From: Paenibacillus sp. FSL H7-0737
GTDB taxonomy: Bacteria; Bacillota; Bacilli; Paenibacillales; Paenibacillaceae
Direction: 5' to 3'
DNA: 64,000 nucleotides
NCBI RefSeq assembly: GCF_000758545.1
Contig: NZ_CP009279.1
Coordinates: 4,030,001-4,094,000 of the forward strand
Positions 6,950-15,391 of the stretch are shown piece after piece. Under the pieces are notes generated by a model. That model was given only the letters and a program-made list of their open reading frames with translations, did not search any database and was not told where the DNA came from. The position numbers and the translations under genes are program-made. Position 1 is the first letter of the stretch. Every line of letters starts with the position of its first letter.

Positions 6950-7825
6950 TCAGTTGATTTCTATGGTCAGGGAGCTTGTGAAATTCGCCCCCGGCTCCAG
7001 GGTGATTATTCCCTCTTTAGCTTGAAGTTCACCTTCGAAGACGTCCATATCCGCTACTCCTTGCCAAGGCTCGATGCATATGAAGGGAGCGTTCAAAGGC
7101 TGCCAGATGCCGAGGTCGGGAAAACCCTTATAGCTGACAACTACGCTTTTGGAGGAGTGCTTGCTTCTAAGCGAAATCTGCCGAGAGCTCACATTTCGGA
7201 AAATCAATGCGCCTTCGGCGAACATTTCATGGGATAAAGGCAGGATGGTCTCTTGTTTCAGAACGGGCTCCGATTTGCCGCTGATCAGCAGGCCGTCCGA
7301 ATTCAAGAACAACCTTTCAAGGTTTTCCGATTCAGCGAACTCCAGATAGTAATCGTTCAGGCTACCGTTGTCATCAAGCGGACAATTGAACGCCGGGTGG
7401 GTTCCGAGCTGGAAGAAGATATCCTGTTCATCGCTATTTTCCACCCGGTAACTAAGTTCCAGTGTGCTTGCATTTAGTTTATATGTAATATATAGGTTGA
7501 ATTTAAAAGGATAACTGGCCAGGGTTTTCTCATCATAAGAGAGGCGGTAAACCGCGTGGGTGTCGCTTTCTTGGACCAGCGTAAATTCGCTGCGTCTGGC
7601 GAATCCATGATTGCCGATCTTATAGGCTTTGCAGTCCACCTTAATCTCTCCATTCCGGGCCGTACCAATAATGGGAAACAGCACCGGAGAACGGCCTGTC
7701 CAATACGTGGCGTCACCGCTCCAGATGTATTCAGCTTCCGGATCCAGCTTTCTGAAGCTGATCAGTTCCGCCCCAAGGGTATTAATCTCAGCTTCCGCCG
7801 AGCTGCTGCGCAAAATTTTATTCAT
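6950..7825 (-). CDS. aldose 1-epimerase family protein
   Basis: A 291-residue galactose-mutarotase-like protein. The start chosen is MNKILRSS, with AAAGGGAG 7 nt upstream. Visible features are AELISFRK near the N-terminus, YIWSGDATYWTGRSPVLFP, NHGFARRSEF (the catalytic-type His), the GTHPAFNCP segment and CIEPWQGVADM near the C-terminus with the expected catalytic Glu. Such proteins interconvert alpha and beta anomers of hexoses or act on hexose-6-phosphates (YeaD/YihR-like groups). No sugar genes are adjacent; it is another single gene in the repeat-separated string. Confidence 0.85.
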   Translation of the reverse strand: MNKILRSSSAEAEINTLGAELISFRKLDPEAEYIWSGDATYWTGRSPVLFPIIGTARNGEIKVDCKAYKIGNHGFARRSEFTLVQESDTHAVYRLSYDEKTLASYPFKFNLYITYKLNASTLELSYRVENSDEQDIFFQLGTHPAFNCPLDDNGSLNDYYLEFAESENLERLFLNSDGLLISGKSEPVLKQETILPLSHEMFAEGALIFRNVSSRQISLRSKHSSKSVVVSYKGFPDLGIWQPLNAPFICIEPWQGVADMDVFEGELQAKEGIITLEPGANFTSSLTIEIN

Positions 7826-7884
7826 TGTTGTACTCCCTTTCATACTTATAGTCCAGATACACATATTATATCAAAGTTCTTGAG

Positions 7885-7965
7885 GGAGTTGAGAAAAAGA
7901 CAGCCAATTCATCAGCTGCCGTTTCTTCGTGCTTATTGAGCTATCGTGTCCCGTTAGTTCAATGA
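7885..7965. repeat. composite palindrome-terminator repeat, copy 6
   Basis: Decayed left arm (GGGAGTTGAG), hairpin around ACAGCC/GGCTGC-type sequences with an A-run, and a good right arm TTGAGCTATCGTGTCCCGTTAG plus TTCAATGAA. Confidence 0.7.
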
Positions 7966-8010
7966 AACTACGTGTCGTTCACGATCCTTCAACGCAAACG
8001 GTCTAGCATT

Positions 8011-8130
8011 GCGGGAGGGGCTTGTTCGATGGCCTCGAGGAACGCAAAATGATCAAAATCAAGGAAAACGACAGGTTGGATGAAGAACTGTTAATCCGTC
8101 TGCTTACGCAAGCATCCTCTGCTATCTAGC
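8011..8130 (+). pseudogene. possible C-terminal gene fragment
   Basis: Between the epimerase-like and phzF-like genes a plus-strand open frame reads LFDGLEERKMIKIKEND then RLDEELLIRLLTQASSAI and stops at a TAG. It has no start or ribosome site and looks like the tail of a lost gene. Family not recognised. Confidence 0.25.
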
Positions 8131-8200
8131 CTCGCAGTAGCAAAATAAGCCTATTTTCCCCCTATGGTACGGTGGCTGCAAACAGGCTTTTTGATTCCGC

Positions 8201-9079
8201 TTATATCATGATATGTCTTCGTTCAATGCCAGCCACTGCACCGCCGACCCGAACCTGATTGATTTCACCGCTCTCACTCAGGCGCAATCCTGCCTTGATT
8301 TCAGAAGGACAATCCATCGAATACCCTTGCCTGAACATGACATTCTCTACCTCCCGCAAAGATCGTTGGCCATGTTGGTACAAATAGCTGAGCAGGGCAC
8401 CGTTGGATGTTCCTGTCGCGCTCTCCTCGGGAATATCGTACAGCGGCGCAAAATTCCGGCATTCCGCAGCAGCATCGTCTGGAGTATCCATCGTGAACAG
8501 ATGATATCCAACCACACCATATTTTTCGCTGATGGCGGTTATGGCATCAAAATTTGGCTGAACCTCATTCAAGAGCTTCCTGCTGCGGATCGGGATCATA
8601 ATGTCCCGCAGGCCCGTCGAAACAATCTGGATCGGCAACCCGGTTTCCAGACCCTCGGCATCCATCCCCAAAGATGGGGCGATTTCCTCACAGGATATCC
8701 TTTCAAGAAATTGAGGTAAAGCCTGTGACAAATAAACAAGACCCTCGGAGCTAATATCGACATCCAGAATCCCTGCCTTGGTTTCTATCGAATAGGAGGT
8801 CCCTTCCTTTGACAAACCCAGCGAATGCATTAGTCCAAATGCAGCAATCGTGGCGTGTCCGCACAGATCAACTTCGCTGGCGGGGGTGAAATAGCGGATT
8901 TTGTAATCCGCAAGCAGAGATTTTTCCATAAAGGCCGTCTCCGAAAGGCCCAATTCCTTCGCTATGAGCTGCATTTCGGCAGCATCCAGAGAAAGGCCAT
9001 CCTCCAAGACAACGCCTGCTGGATTACCGCCACGCTCCCCTTTCGCAAACGCATTTAACGTATACACTTCCACATTCAT
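8201..9079 (-). CDS. PhzF-family isomerase/epimerase-like protein
   Basis: A 292-residue protein of the diaminopimelate-epimerase fold. It begins with VYTLNAFAKGERGGNPAGVV, carries SETAFMEKS (the conserved catalytic Glu region), RYFTPASEVDLCGHATIAAF and, in the second half, ESATGTSNGALLSYL. These are the standard PhzF landmarks, including the DxCGHAT motif. PhzF proper isomerises a phenazine precursor; most paralogues, like this one without phenazine genes nearby, have unknown metabolic roles. It stands alone in the array. Confidence 0.9.
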   Translation of the reverse strand: MNVEVYTLNAFAKGERGGNPAGVVLEDGLSLDAAEMQLIAKELGLSETAFMEKSLLADYKIRYFTPASEVDLCGHATIAAFGLMHSLGLSKEGTSYSIETKAGILDVDISSEGLVYLSQALPQFLERISCEEIAPSLGMDAEGLETGLPIQIVSTGLRDIMIPIRSRKLLNEVQPNFDAITAISEKYGVVGYHLFTMDTPDDAAAECRNFAPLYDIPEESATGTSNGALLSYLYQHGQRSLREVENVMFRQGYSMDCPSEIKAGLRLSESGEINQVRVGGAVAGIERRHIMI

Positions 9080-9202
9080 GTTCCGCTCTTCCTCTCTTTA
9101 TCTTCAAAAAACCGATGTGCGCAACCGCACGTCCACTCGCATTCAAGATCTTCCTTTTATCAATTTATTACTAGGTAAAGACGACAGGAGCGATTGAATT
9201 GT

Positions 9203-9230
9203 TGCGTTAATCTGCCCGTTAGCGTAATGA
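9203..9230. repeat. solo arm of the composite repeat
   Basis: TTGCGTTAATCTGCCCGTTAG plus CGTAATGATG; no hairpin or second arm follows. It separates the phzF-like gene from the frameshifted gene at 9340-9788. Confidence 0.65.
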
Positions 9231-9339
9231 TGATCTGTCATCTATGGTACGGTTCTACTTAATGGCGCGGCGAATTAATTTCATAAAGCACCCTCAATGC
9301 TTATAATATTCTAGCACGTAATCTTGCTTATGCAGAGTG

Positions 9340-9788
9340 TTAATGCCCACGGATGTCAAGATCACTTAATGGATAGTTACTACTGCCCCAAGTATAAACA
9401 ATATAATAGTTAATTAGTTTTTCATCTGCTTTCAATGCTTTGAATTTCAAGTTACCATTAAGAAAATCAATGTTATTACTCACTTGTTTTTCAACGATGT
9501 AACTCCACTCATTCTCGCGATACTTTGAATAAAAATGATTTAATTCTTCTAAAGTTAGTTCCGATTTGATTAAAATAGCGCCAAAAAATTGCATTCCATT
9601 TCCATTCCCAATTAATTTTCCAGCTGATGATAAATCATCTATCAATTCAATTTTGTCTGGCAAAGATACTTTTACTAGATCTTTTTTATGGAATATGCAA
9701 TATAATTGTTAATAAATGGAGTGGATACGACTAGTAAAACAAGAGCAACTACTGCAATTATTAAAATGATTATGAATGTTTTCTTCAA
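9340..9788 (-). pseudogene. frameshifted membrane-anchored hypothetical protein
   Basis: Two frames join into one protein of about 148 residues. A TTG start at 9788 (AGAGAGGTG upstream) opens with KKTFIIILIIAVVALVLL, a membrane anchor, through NNYIAYSIKK. A run of six T (9682-9687) then shifts the frame; adding one base would continue into DLVKVSLPDKIELIDD and the conserved-looking block GKLIGNGNGMQFFGAILIKS. I recall a similar GNGNGM block in small Bacillus proteins of unknown function. It may be a real mutation, a sequencing slip or a phase-variable tract. Confidence 0.65.
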
Positions 9789-9943
9789 GTTAACACCTCT
9801 CTCAAAAAATATAAATATCCTACCGAACCACACAGGTTCAATACACTTAGAAACCCCTTTTTATTACGCTATGACAGTATAGACGTTAGACATTTTTTAA
9901 ATTTCAATTTAATGGTATATAATCCAATATCAACATTTCTGTT

Positions 9944-10030
9944 ACTCAGCTAACCTGCCCGTTAGTTGAACAAATAAAAAACGGCTGCCGAAGCAACCAC
10001 TATTCCACTAACGTGTCCCGCTAGGTTAAA
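9944..10030. repeat. composite palindrome-terminator repeat, copy 7
   Basis: Complete copy: left arm CTAACCTGCCCGTTAGTTGA plus AC, A-run, hairpin CGGCTGCCGAAGCAACC, right arm CCACTAACGTGTCCCGCTAG. It serves as terminator for the NUDIX gene. Confidence 0.9.
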
Positions 10031-10513
10031 TCAAGACCCTTTAAAAGCCAATAAATCTTTTGTGTTAATATGTTTAATATCAGAAATTTGCCCACTTGTA
10101 AGCATCTCATAAAGACCGTCAGGAACAAGTTTATACTGAATGTTTTCTTCAAAATCATATAAGTTCTTCCAAACAGCTATAAACTTTTTGTCCCCCTCAA
10201 TCCCTTCAAATTCATTCTTGTTATAGTTATCCATTCGACTAAAGCTCGCTTCATAAATAAAATCATATTCATGTCCAATTTCTCCGTACCAAGGGAAGAT
10301 GTGCTCGATAATCCCTATCAATTTTGGTTCAATAATATCAATATTAATTTCCTCTTTTACTTCTCGTATTACAGCTGATTTGCTATCTTCCCCATACTCA
10401 ATCGTGCCACCAACTGGGCGAAATGTAATGATACCATCTTCTTCCGGGAATTGTTCAAGTAATATTGATTCTCTTCTTTTAATAATGCAAAGTGAACAAG
10501 CTCTATATCGCAA
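10031..10513 (-). CDS. NUDIX hydrolase
   Basis: A 160-residue Nudix protein. The box runs from GGTIEYGEDSKSAV to REVKEEINI, with the paired glutamates that bind magnesium. TTG at 10513 is preferred as start because GAGGAG lies 8 nt upstream; the GTG three codons earlier would touch the ribosome site. Nudix enzymes cleave nucleoside diphosphates linked to another moiety. The substrate cannot be told; the acidic C-terminal domain is typical of the 8-oxo-dGTPase/ADP-ribose mix of small Firmicutes paralogues. Confidence 0.88.
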   Translation of the reverse strand: MRYRACSLCIIKRRESILLEQFPEEDGIITFRPVGGTIEYGEDSKSAVIREVKEEINIDIIEPKLIGIIEHIFPWYGEIGHEYDFIYEASFSRMDNYNKNEFEGIEGDKKFIAVWKNLYDFEENIQYKLVPDGLYEMLTSGQISDIKHINTKDLLAFKGS

Positions 10514-10567
10514 ATTTTTCACTCCTCATAGTATTTTATTTTTCAAATATATTCCATATAAGCATTG

Positions 10568-10634
10568 CGTTATCCTGCCCGTTAGTTGAGAAACAGCAGC
10601 CAATTAACTTGGCTGCCGTTTATTCATGTTTATG
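10568..10634. repeat. composite repeat, copy 8 (left arm plus hairpin)
   Basis: Left arm TATCCTGCCCGTTAGTTGAG and hairpin GCAGCCAATTAACTTGGCTGC; the right arm is not recognisable. Confidence 0.75.
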
Positions 10635-10640
10635 CTCTTT

Positions 10641-11633
10641 TTAACTTATAAAATTTAAGATATCATCGGGTTCAATCAGTGAAATATTGTTTTCCATATT
10701 ATATCGGGCACGCTTCAAGAACTCCCTAGACCAACCATCGAGTGCTTCAATATTTCCGTTTCGATAGAGAGCTGAATAAAGGATAGCTTGTCTCAAATCC
10801 ATAAATAGTGGTAAGTCTCTTAACAATCTTATATCAATCGTATTTTCCTTTTCGTAACCTTCCAAGAACGAAGTTAGATACCTTTTCACAAAAGTTGGAA
10901 CATCTTCATCTGGACTAGGCACTGCAATACCATAGAATAAGTTAACAGAAATATCTTGCGTGAACCATCCATATTGACATTCATCGAAGTCAAATACAGC
11001 GATGCTTCCATTTAGTTGAACTGTATAGTTACCAAAACAAAAATCACCATGAATAAGTCCAAAATTTTCACTATCACGTGATAATTTATGGATACTCTGC
11101 ATCAAGGATTCAAAATGAGCGATTACAAGGCTCTGGGAAGAAGGAATATATGTTATGAATTCTTGAAGATAACTATTTTCATGCCAGTCGTATCGTGTTA
11201 TCTCGGCTGTACTAGGAACATATTTTTTAGCTAGTGCGTGCATTCTCCCTGCAATTTCTCCCAATTTATTAAACTCTTCATTTTGAGATATTTCATCACT
11301 CCATGAGGCACCAAGCCCTTTTTGGAATGCTACAACAAAAAAACCATCCATCTTTTCAATTAGCTCGCCGTTACTTGATTTCACTGGAGTGGATACTGGA
11401 ACACCGTTTTTCGCAAGATATTGTATCCATTCTAATTCACCATGTATAAGCTCCAGCGTCCTGTGAGATTCATGTATTATCCGAATGATGAGATTACGTG
11501 CTTTGTTTTTACTACCATAGGTAAAGTTTTGATTCTTCCCCAATAAAATTAACTCTTCAGGTATGAACCCATACCTTTTTGCTGCTTCAACTACAATCTT
11601 ATCCGTAAAAAAGGCTTCAATTGTTGGATTCAT
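10641..11633 (-). CDS. APH/choline-kinase-family phosphotransferase
   Basis: A 330-residue kinase-like protein of the aminoglycoside phosphotransferase fold. The catalytic loop is LIHGDFCFGNYTV, with Asp as base and Asn as metal ligand, followed by AVFDFDECQYGWFTQDIS, the DFD metal motif. An N-terminal lobe with NLIIRIIHES holds the ATP-binding Lys/Arg position. GAGGTG precedes the ATG. This Paenibacillus/Bacillus-type subgroup is usually unannotated beyond the fold; it may phosphorylate a small molecule or an antibiotic. It stands alone between repeat copies. Confidence 0.85.
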   Translation of the reverse strand: MNPTIEAFFTDKIVVEAAKRYGFIPEELILLGKNQNFTYGSKNKARNLIIRIIHESHRTLELIHGELEWIQYLAKNGVPVSTPVKSSNGELIEKMDGFFVVAFQKGLGASWSDEISQNEEFNKLGEIAGRMHALAKKYVPSTAEITRYDWHENSYLQEFITYIPSSQSLVIAHFESLMQSIHKLSRDSENFGLIHGDFCFGNYTVQLNGSIAVFDFDECQYGWFTQDISVNLFYGIAVPSPDEDVPTFVKRYLTSFLEGYEKENTIDIRLLRDLPLFMDLRQAILYSALYRNGNIEALDGWSREFLKRARYNMENNISLIEPDDILNFIS

Positions 11634-11801
11634 ATTTCACCTCATTATTTTTAATTCAAAGTGTTATCTCCATTCTAGTTCATTCTCTATTAGCACTTCT
11701 TTCCTCGAAGATTTTTCACGATAGTATTTTCCATTTTTCTACCTATTTCCATATATGCATAAAAAGAAGATAGACATTAGGTTTTATTTGTAAATAACTG
11801 C

Positions 11802-11828
11802 CACGTAACCTGCCGATTAGTTCAATGA
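11802..11828. repeat. solo arm of the composite repeat
   Basis: ACGTAACCTGCCGATTAG plus TTCAATG: a single arm marking the left boundary of the rsgA-phosphotransferase operon. The partner solo arm is at 14501-14526. Confidence 0.65.
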
Positions 11829-11967
11829 TTAATTACTAGTATTCAATGAGTTTCTTGTCAATTCCTGCAATTTCGCCGATCTTTCATATACCCTCCCATA
11901 GATTATTGACTTAACATCAGTAGGTACTTTCTTTCGTACTCCACTACGATTTGGAGAAAAGTAAGAA

Positions 11968-11996
11968 TTGATTTTTTTTCCAAAATACGTTATTTT
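11968..11996 (+). promoter_or_regulatory. sigma-A-type promoter of the rsgA leader
   Basis: TTGATT (-35) and TATTTT (-10) are separated by 17 nt. Transcription would begin near 12003, about 300 nt before the rsgA-like start codon. Confidence 0.55.
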
Positions 11997-12048
11997 ATAG
12001 AAAGCTTAGCGATAAGCAAGTTCCTGACACGAAGGGAGATGTGTTTTA

Positions 12049-12081
12049 ATGGCAACTACTTATATGGTGGTTTGGTCTTAA
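12049..12081 (+). CDS. leader peptide MATTYMVVWS
   Basis: A 10-codon frame with a strong GAAGGGAG ribosome site, located in the long 5' leader of the rsgA-like gene and followed by a series of hairpins. Placement and size match the regulatory leader peptides of inducible ribosome-protection and resistance genes, where stalling on the leader alters downstream RNA folding. Function is inferred from the layout only. Confidence 0.55.
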   Translation: MATTYMVVWS

Positions 12082-12093
12082 AACTGAATAGTA

Positions 12094-12140
12094 GGCATAC
12101 GCGAAAAAAGCGGGGAAACGCCCCTATTATTTGGTATGCC
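12094..12140 (+). promoter_or_regulatory. leader hairpin (candidate antiterminator region)
   Basis: GGCATAC (12094-12100) pairs with GTATGCC (12134-12140), enclosing an inner GGGG/CCCC hairpin. The GGCAT and ATGCC segments can alternatively pair with the matching segments of the second terminator stem (12212-12216 and 12253-12257), offering mutually exclusive folds. Confidence 0.5.
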
Positions 12141-12175
12141 ATCCGAAGTAACCTTTCGTGAATATTGCTGTTTGC

Positions 12176-12203
12176 AAGATACGATGAAGGTCGTGTCTTT
12201 TTT
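12176..12203 (+). terminator. leader terminator 1
   Basis: Stem AAGATACGA/TCGTGTCTT with loop TGAAGG, followed by a six-T run and GCGTCC. It lies inside the leader, about 100 nt before the gene, so it would act as an attenuator. Confidence 0.65.
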
Positions 12204-12210
12204 GCGTCCT

Positions 12211-12261
12211 GATGCCGCGTGACAGCAGCTTCTTTAGAGGCTGCTTGTACGTGGCATTTTT
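12211..12261 (+). terminator. leader terminator 2
   Basis: Long stem GATGCC-CGT-AGCAGC pairing with GCTGCT-ACG-GGCAT, then TTTTT and GCGTCC. This is the second of two tandem intrinsic terminators upstream of the rsgA-like start; both are followed by the same TTTTTGCGTCC sequence. Confidence 0.7.
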
Positions 12262-12300
12262 GCGTCCAAAAACAACATTAAAGGAGCTAACAAAAAAACT

Positions 12301-13374
12301 ATGATAAATCTGAAAACCTATGGCTATACAGAAATAGAAGCAATTCCCGACGGATTATTGCCCGGCAGGGTGACAGAGCTTCGGCGCGAGCGCTTCACGG
12401 TCATGACCGAGCGCGGCGAAGTAACGGCGGTGCTCAAAGGAGCATTCTATCACAGCGTGGAAACACACGTAGATTTTCCGTGCGTCGGTGATTTTGTCTT
12501 GCTGCACTTCAACGAGAGCGGAGATTCTCTCATCGTTACGGTATTGCCCCGTCGCTCCAAGTTCTCACGCGCGGATTACTCAGGGCATGCTGTAGGCTAT
12601 GCCAAAACCATCCGGGAACAAGTAGTCGCGACTAATTTTGACTATGTATTTATCCTTACTTCTCTGAATTGGGATTTCAACATTACACGCATCATGCGGT
12701 ACCTGACACAAGCTAGACAGAGCGGCGGTCAGCCGGTCATCATTCTAACCAAGTCTGATCTCGTTGAAGATTATAATCTCACGCTCGCAGAAGTCACACA
12801 AAGCATCTCTGATGTTCCTGTTCACGCGATCTGCAGCCATACCGGCCAGGGGCTGAACGAGCTTGATCCCTACTTGATGCCTGGTAAAACAGTCGTCTTT
12901 CTCGGCATGTCCGGCGTCGGCAAATCGTCTCTGCTCAATGCATTGATAGAACAGGAAGTAATGAAAGTTCAGGCGATTCGGGAGGTTGACAGCCGGGGGC
13001 GGCATACGACAACGCACCGTCAGCTGTTCATGCTCCCCTCCGGTACGATGGTCATCGATACGCCGGGTATGCGTGAGCTCGGGCTTTTTGATGCCGGTGA
13101 AGGCATACGCGCAAGCTTTACCGATGTGGAGGATTGGTTCCCGCAATGCCGGTTTGCAGATTGCCGCCATCAGGGCGAGCCGGGCTGTGCCGTTCTCGCC
13201 GCGCTTGCCGACGGTTCGTTGCCGCGTGAACGGTGGGAGTATTATGTTGCCCAGCAGCATGAGCACAAGTATGTCCAGGATAAAACAAGCTACCTCATCG
13301 ACAAGAGGGCTCGAAATAAAACGATAGCTATGTCAAGCAAGCAAACGAAGAAAAACGGAGGATGGAAGAAATGA
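12301..13374 (+). CDS. rsgA: RsgA-type circularly permuted GTPase paralogue
   Basis: A 357-residue protein with an N-terminal OB-like domain, then the permuted GTPase order: TKSD (150-153), GMSGVGKSS (202-210), DTPG (253-256), and a C-terminal zinc knuckle around CRFADCRHQGEPGC. RsgA matures the 30S subunit in a GTP- and ribosome-dependent way. The gene is not in the usual prpC-prkC-rsgA setting. Here it heads an operon with a phosphotransferase and lies behind an attenuator-like leader, so it is probably an accessory paralogue induced by ribosome stress or antibiotics. AAAGGAG precedes the ATG at a normal distance. Confidence 0.88.
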   Translation: MINLKTYGYTEIEAIPDGLLPGRVTELRRERFTVMTERGEVTAVLKGAFYHSVETHVDFPCVGDFVLLHFNESGDSLIVTVLPRRSKFSRADYSGHAVGYAKTIREQVVATNFDYVFILTSLNWDFNITRIMRYLTQARQSGGQPVIILTKSDLVEDYNLTLAEVTQSISDVPVHAICSHTGQGLNELDPYLMPGKTVVFLGMSGVGKSSLLNALIEQEVMKVQAIREVDSRGRHTTTHRQLFMLPSGTMVIDTPGMRELGLFDAGEGIRASFTDVEDWFPQCRFADCRHQGEPGCAVLAALADGSLPRERWEYYVAQQHEHKYVQDKTSYLIDKRARNKTIAMSSKQTKKNGGWKK

Positions 13375-14387
13375 ATATTAAATTTGAAACGCTGATCTAT
13401 GCTTTAAGCCGACAGTTCAAGAAGGATATTATCTCGGCTGACTGCCAAACCATGCCTTTACAGGGCGGAACTGTGGGAAATGTGCACCTGATAAACGGGA
13501 TCGCCAAAACCGCAGATGGTGAAAAAATGCCGTACCGTATCGTGCTGAAAATTCAAAAGAAATGGGAACGTTACAACGATCCGGATTCCTGGCGCCGGGA
13601 ATATGATCTCTATATGTCTGACTTGGGAATGACGTTCTCGGATACCTTCCGCTGGCCGACATGTTACCATGCGGAGATAAATGCCGAAGAAAATGAATTC
13701 CAGCTGTGGCTGGAATATATCGATGGCGTAACCGGTTTAGACTTAACCGGTGACATGTATGAAGAGGCGGCGCTGGAGTTAGGACGCTATCAAGGCAAGC
13801 TGTATGCGGAGAAGCCCGCTGTGCTGCAGAGCCTGACAAACCTGAGCCATGCAGATCTCATGAAGAATACGTATCTGCATTACCGGTCGTGGCCAGTCGT
13901 CTACGATTATATACGCTCGGAGGACTGCGAATTCCCGCAGCACATGCGGCAAATGCTCATCGACATCGATGAGCACGCAGATGAGATACTCGCCCGCATC
14001 GAGCAATTGCCCCTAGTGCTATGCCACCGGGACTTCTGGGTGACCAACCTGATCTATGCCGACGGAAAAATCGCACTCATCGACTGGGATACATGCGGTT
14101 GGGGCTACATGGGTGAGGATCTCGCAAGCTTGATTGCGGATGAAGCTGATATCGATCACATGGTCGAATACTACCAACGATGTGTCCCTGCGTATTACAA
14201 AGGTTTTTCGGAGTATGCAGATGCATCCCCTATCGCCGATAATTGCGTCTTCGAATTGATCCTTCTCATATTCGGGTACAGGCTTGTAGAGTGGTATCTC
14301 CACACAGAGAGCGATGACGAGAAAACAAAGTGTCTTCATACGCTTCAAAAAATCCATGAAATGAAGACTAGCCCTGCGCAGGGTTGA
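13371..14387 (+). CDS. aminoglycoside-phosphotransferase-family protein
   Basis: A 338-residue APH-fold kinase: catalytic loop VLCHRDFWVTNLIY and metal motif ALIDWDTCGWGYMGEDLA. The start at 13371 has GGAGG 9 nt upstream and overlaps the rsgA stop as ATGA, giving translational coupling; the in-frame ATG at 13362 is too close to the ribosome site. Being coupled to a ribosome-maturation GTPase behind an attenuator makes a role in resistance to, or modification of, a ribosome-targeting compound attractive, but the substrate is unknown. Confidence 0.85.
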   Translation: MNIKFETLIYALSRQFKKDIISADCQTMPLQGGTVGNVHLINGIAKTADGEKMPYRIVLKIQKKWERYNDPDSWRREYDLYMSDLGMTFSDTFRWPTCYHAEINAEENEFQLWLEYIDGVTGLDLTGDMYEEAALELGRYQGKLYAEKPAVLQSLTNLSHADLMKNTYLHYRSWPVVYDYIRSEDCEFPQHMRQMLIDIDEHADEILARIEQLPLVLCHRDFWVTNLIYADGKIALIDWDTCGWGYMGEDLASLIADEADIDHMVEYYQRCVPAYYKGFSEYADASPIADNCVFELILLIFGYRLVEWYLHTESDDEKTKCLHTLQKIHEMKTSPAQG

Positions 14388-14399
14388 CTCTAAAAAAAG

Positions 14400-14445
14400 A
14401 ACTCCGAAACCCCTTGAATATAGTGGGTTTTCGGAGTTTCTTTCA
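14400..14445 (+). terminator. terminator of rsgA-phosphotransferase operon
   Basis: AACTCCGAAACCC pairs with GGGTTTTCGGAGTT, followed by TCTTTC, directly after the phosphotransferase stop. Confidence 0.85.
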
Positions 14446-14500
14446 TTACTCTCATTCGGTGAATCGACAATGGAAATAAAGTCCTAGACTGTCACTACTC

Positions 14501-14526
14501 CACTTAACTAACGTGTTCTGTTAGCG
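14501..14526. repeat. solo arm of the composite repeat
   Basis: CTTAACTAACGTGTTCTGTTAG corresponds to the right arm alone. It closes the rsgA operon segment on the right side. Confidence 0.65.
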
Positions 14527-14575
14527 AAAAAGTTATTGTTAACAGTCTTTTTTATAGGACTACAAAGATTCTAGT

Positions 14576-15375
14576 TTAATGAATTGTTGATTCGAGAACT
14601 CTGTCCAGATCATGTGATGCTTCAATAATGGCTGGCTCCAAATTACTCAACCATTCGGAATACTCTAAACGTGTTACCATGGATGGATCCTTCCTTAGCT
14701 CCTTGCATCTCTTCAAATTCTCTTTCCATCCGCTACTAAGATGTAAAAGCCCCCAGTCTGCTGCCTGGCTTTTAGACAAGTTGACACCTTCCTGCCACCA
14801 AGCTATAAATTTAGAAGCTAATAGGAGCCAGTCGACGGAATGTAGACTATTTCCCTTGCCAAACTTCCGCATACACTTGGCATATTCCTTAAAAAAACTA
14901 ATGAACTCTTCCTTCGAATACGATGGAATATTGTCTAGATGGGACTCACCATACAACAAGATACTCTGCTCCTTGATCGTGTACAGGGTGAACAGGTCTA
15001 ATTGATTTTCCGTCCAGACGGATTCGCGCTTTGTTCCCCACCATAAGCCACTGCCCTTTTCCCCACTCAGCATATTAATCGTAAGAAAGGCACCCTCAAG
15101 CATATCGGTATAGAGGTTGGGGGTTTGTCTATCGACGGATCTTCTAAAAAGGGATGATCTATAATTGGATCTTTGTTTGTTTAAAAGTTCGATTTCATTT
15201 TGGTTACGGTCCTCTCCAATTACAACGAGAAAATCCAAATCCCCGTATCCACAAATATAGACAAAGATTGCTCAAGTGTTTCGTCTACAAATGATTGGAT
15301 AAACAATTCAATCGCTCCATTTTGTATTTCTATTTTCAGTAGCGTTCGCGTAGTTATGTATCTGCGATCACTCAC
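14576..15375 (-). pseudogene. frameshifted nucleotidyltransferase-domain gene
   Basis: The longer frame (14576-15238) begins inside the catalytic motif. Upstream in another frame a GTG-started segment encodes SDRRYITTRTLLKIEIQNG and ends SFVDETLEQSLS; losing one base near TTGTCTATATT would join it to YICGYGDLDFLVVIGED, whose GYGxxDxD is the polymerase-beta nucleotidyltransferase site. The complete protein would be about 266 residues. The remaining C-terminal part is helical and intact. It directly follows another nucleotidyltransferase gene (15392-16192), so both belong to one transcription unit. Confidence 0.65.
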
Positions 15376-15391
15376 AATAACCCAGTAATGC

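Noticed and set aside
12745..13266. Minus-strand frame inside rsgA
   Set aside because: Shadow of a well-supported GTPase gene with all its motifs.
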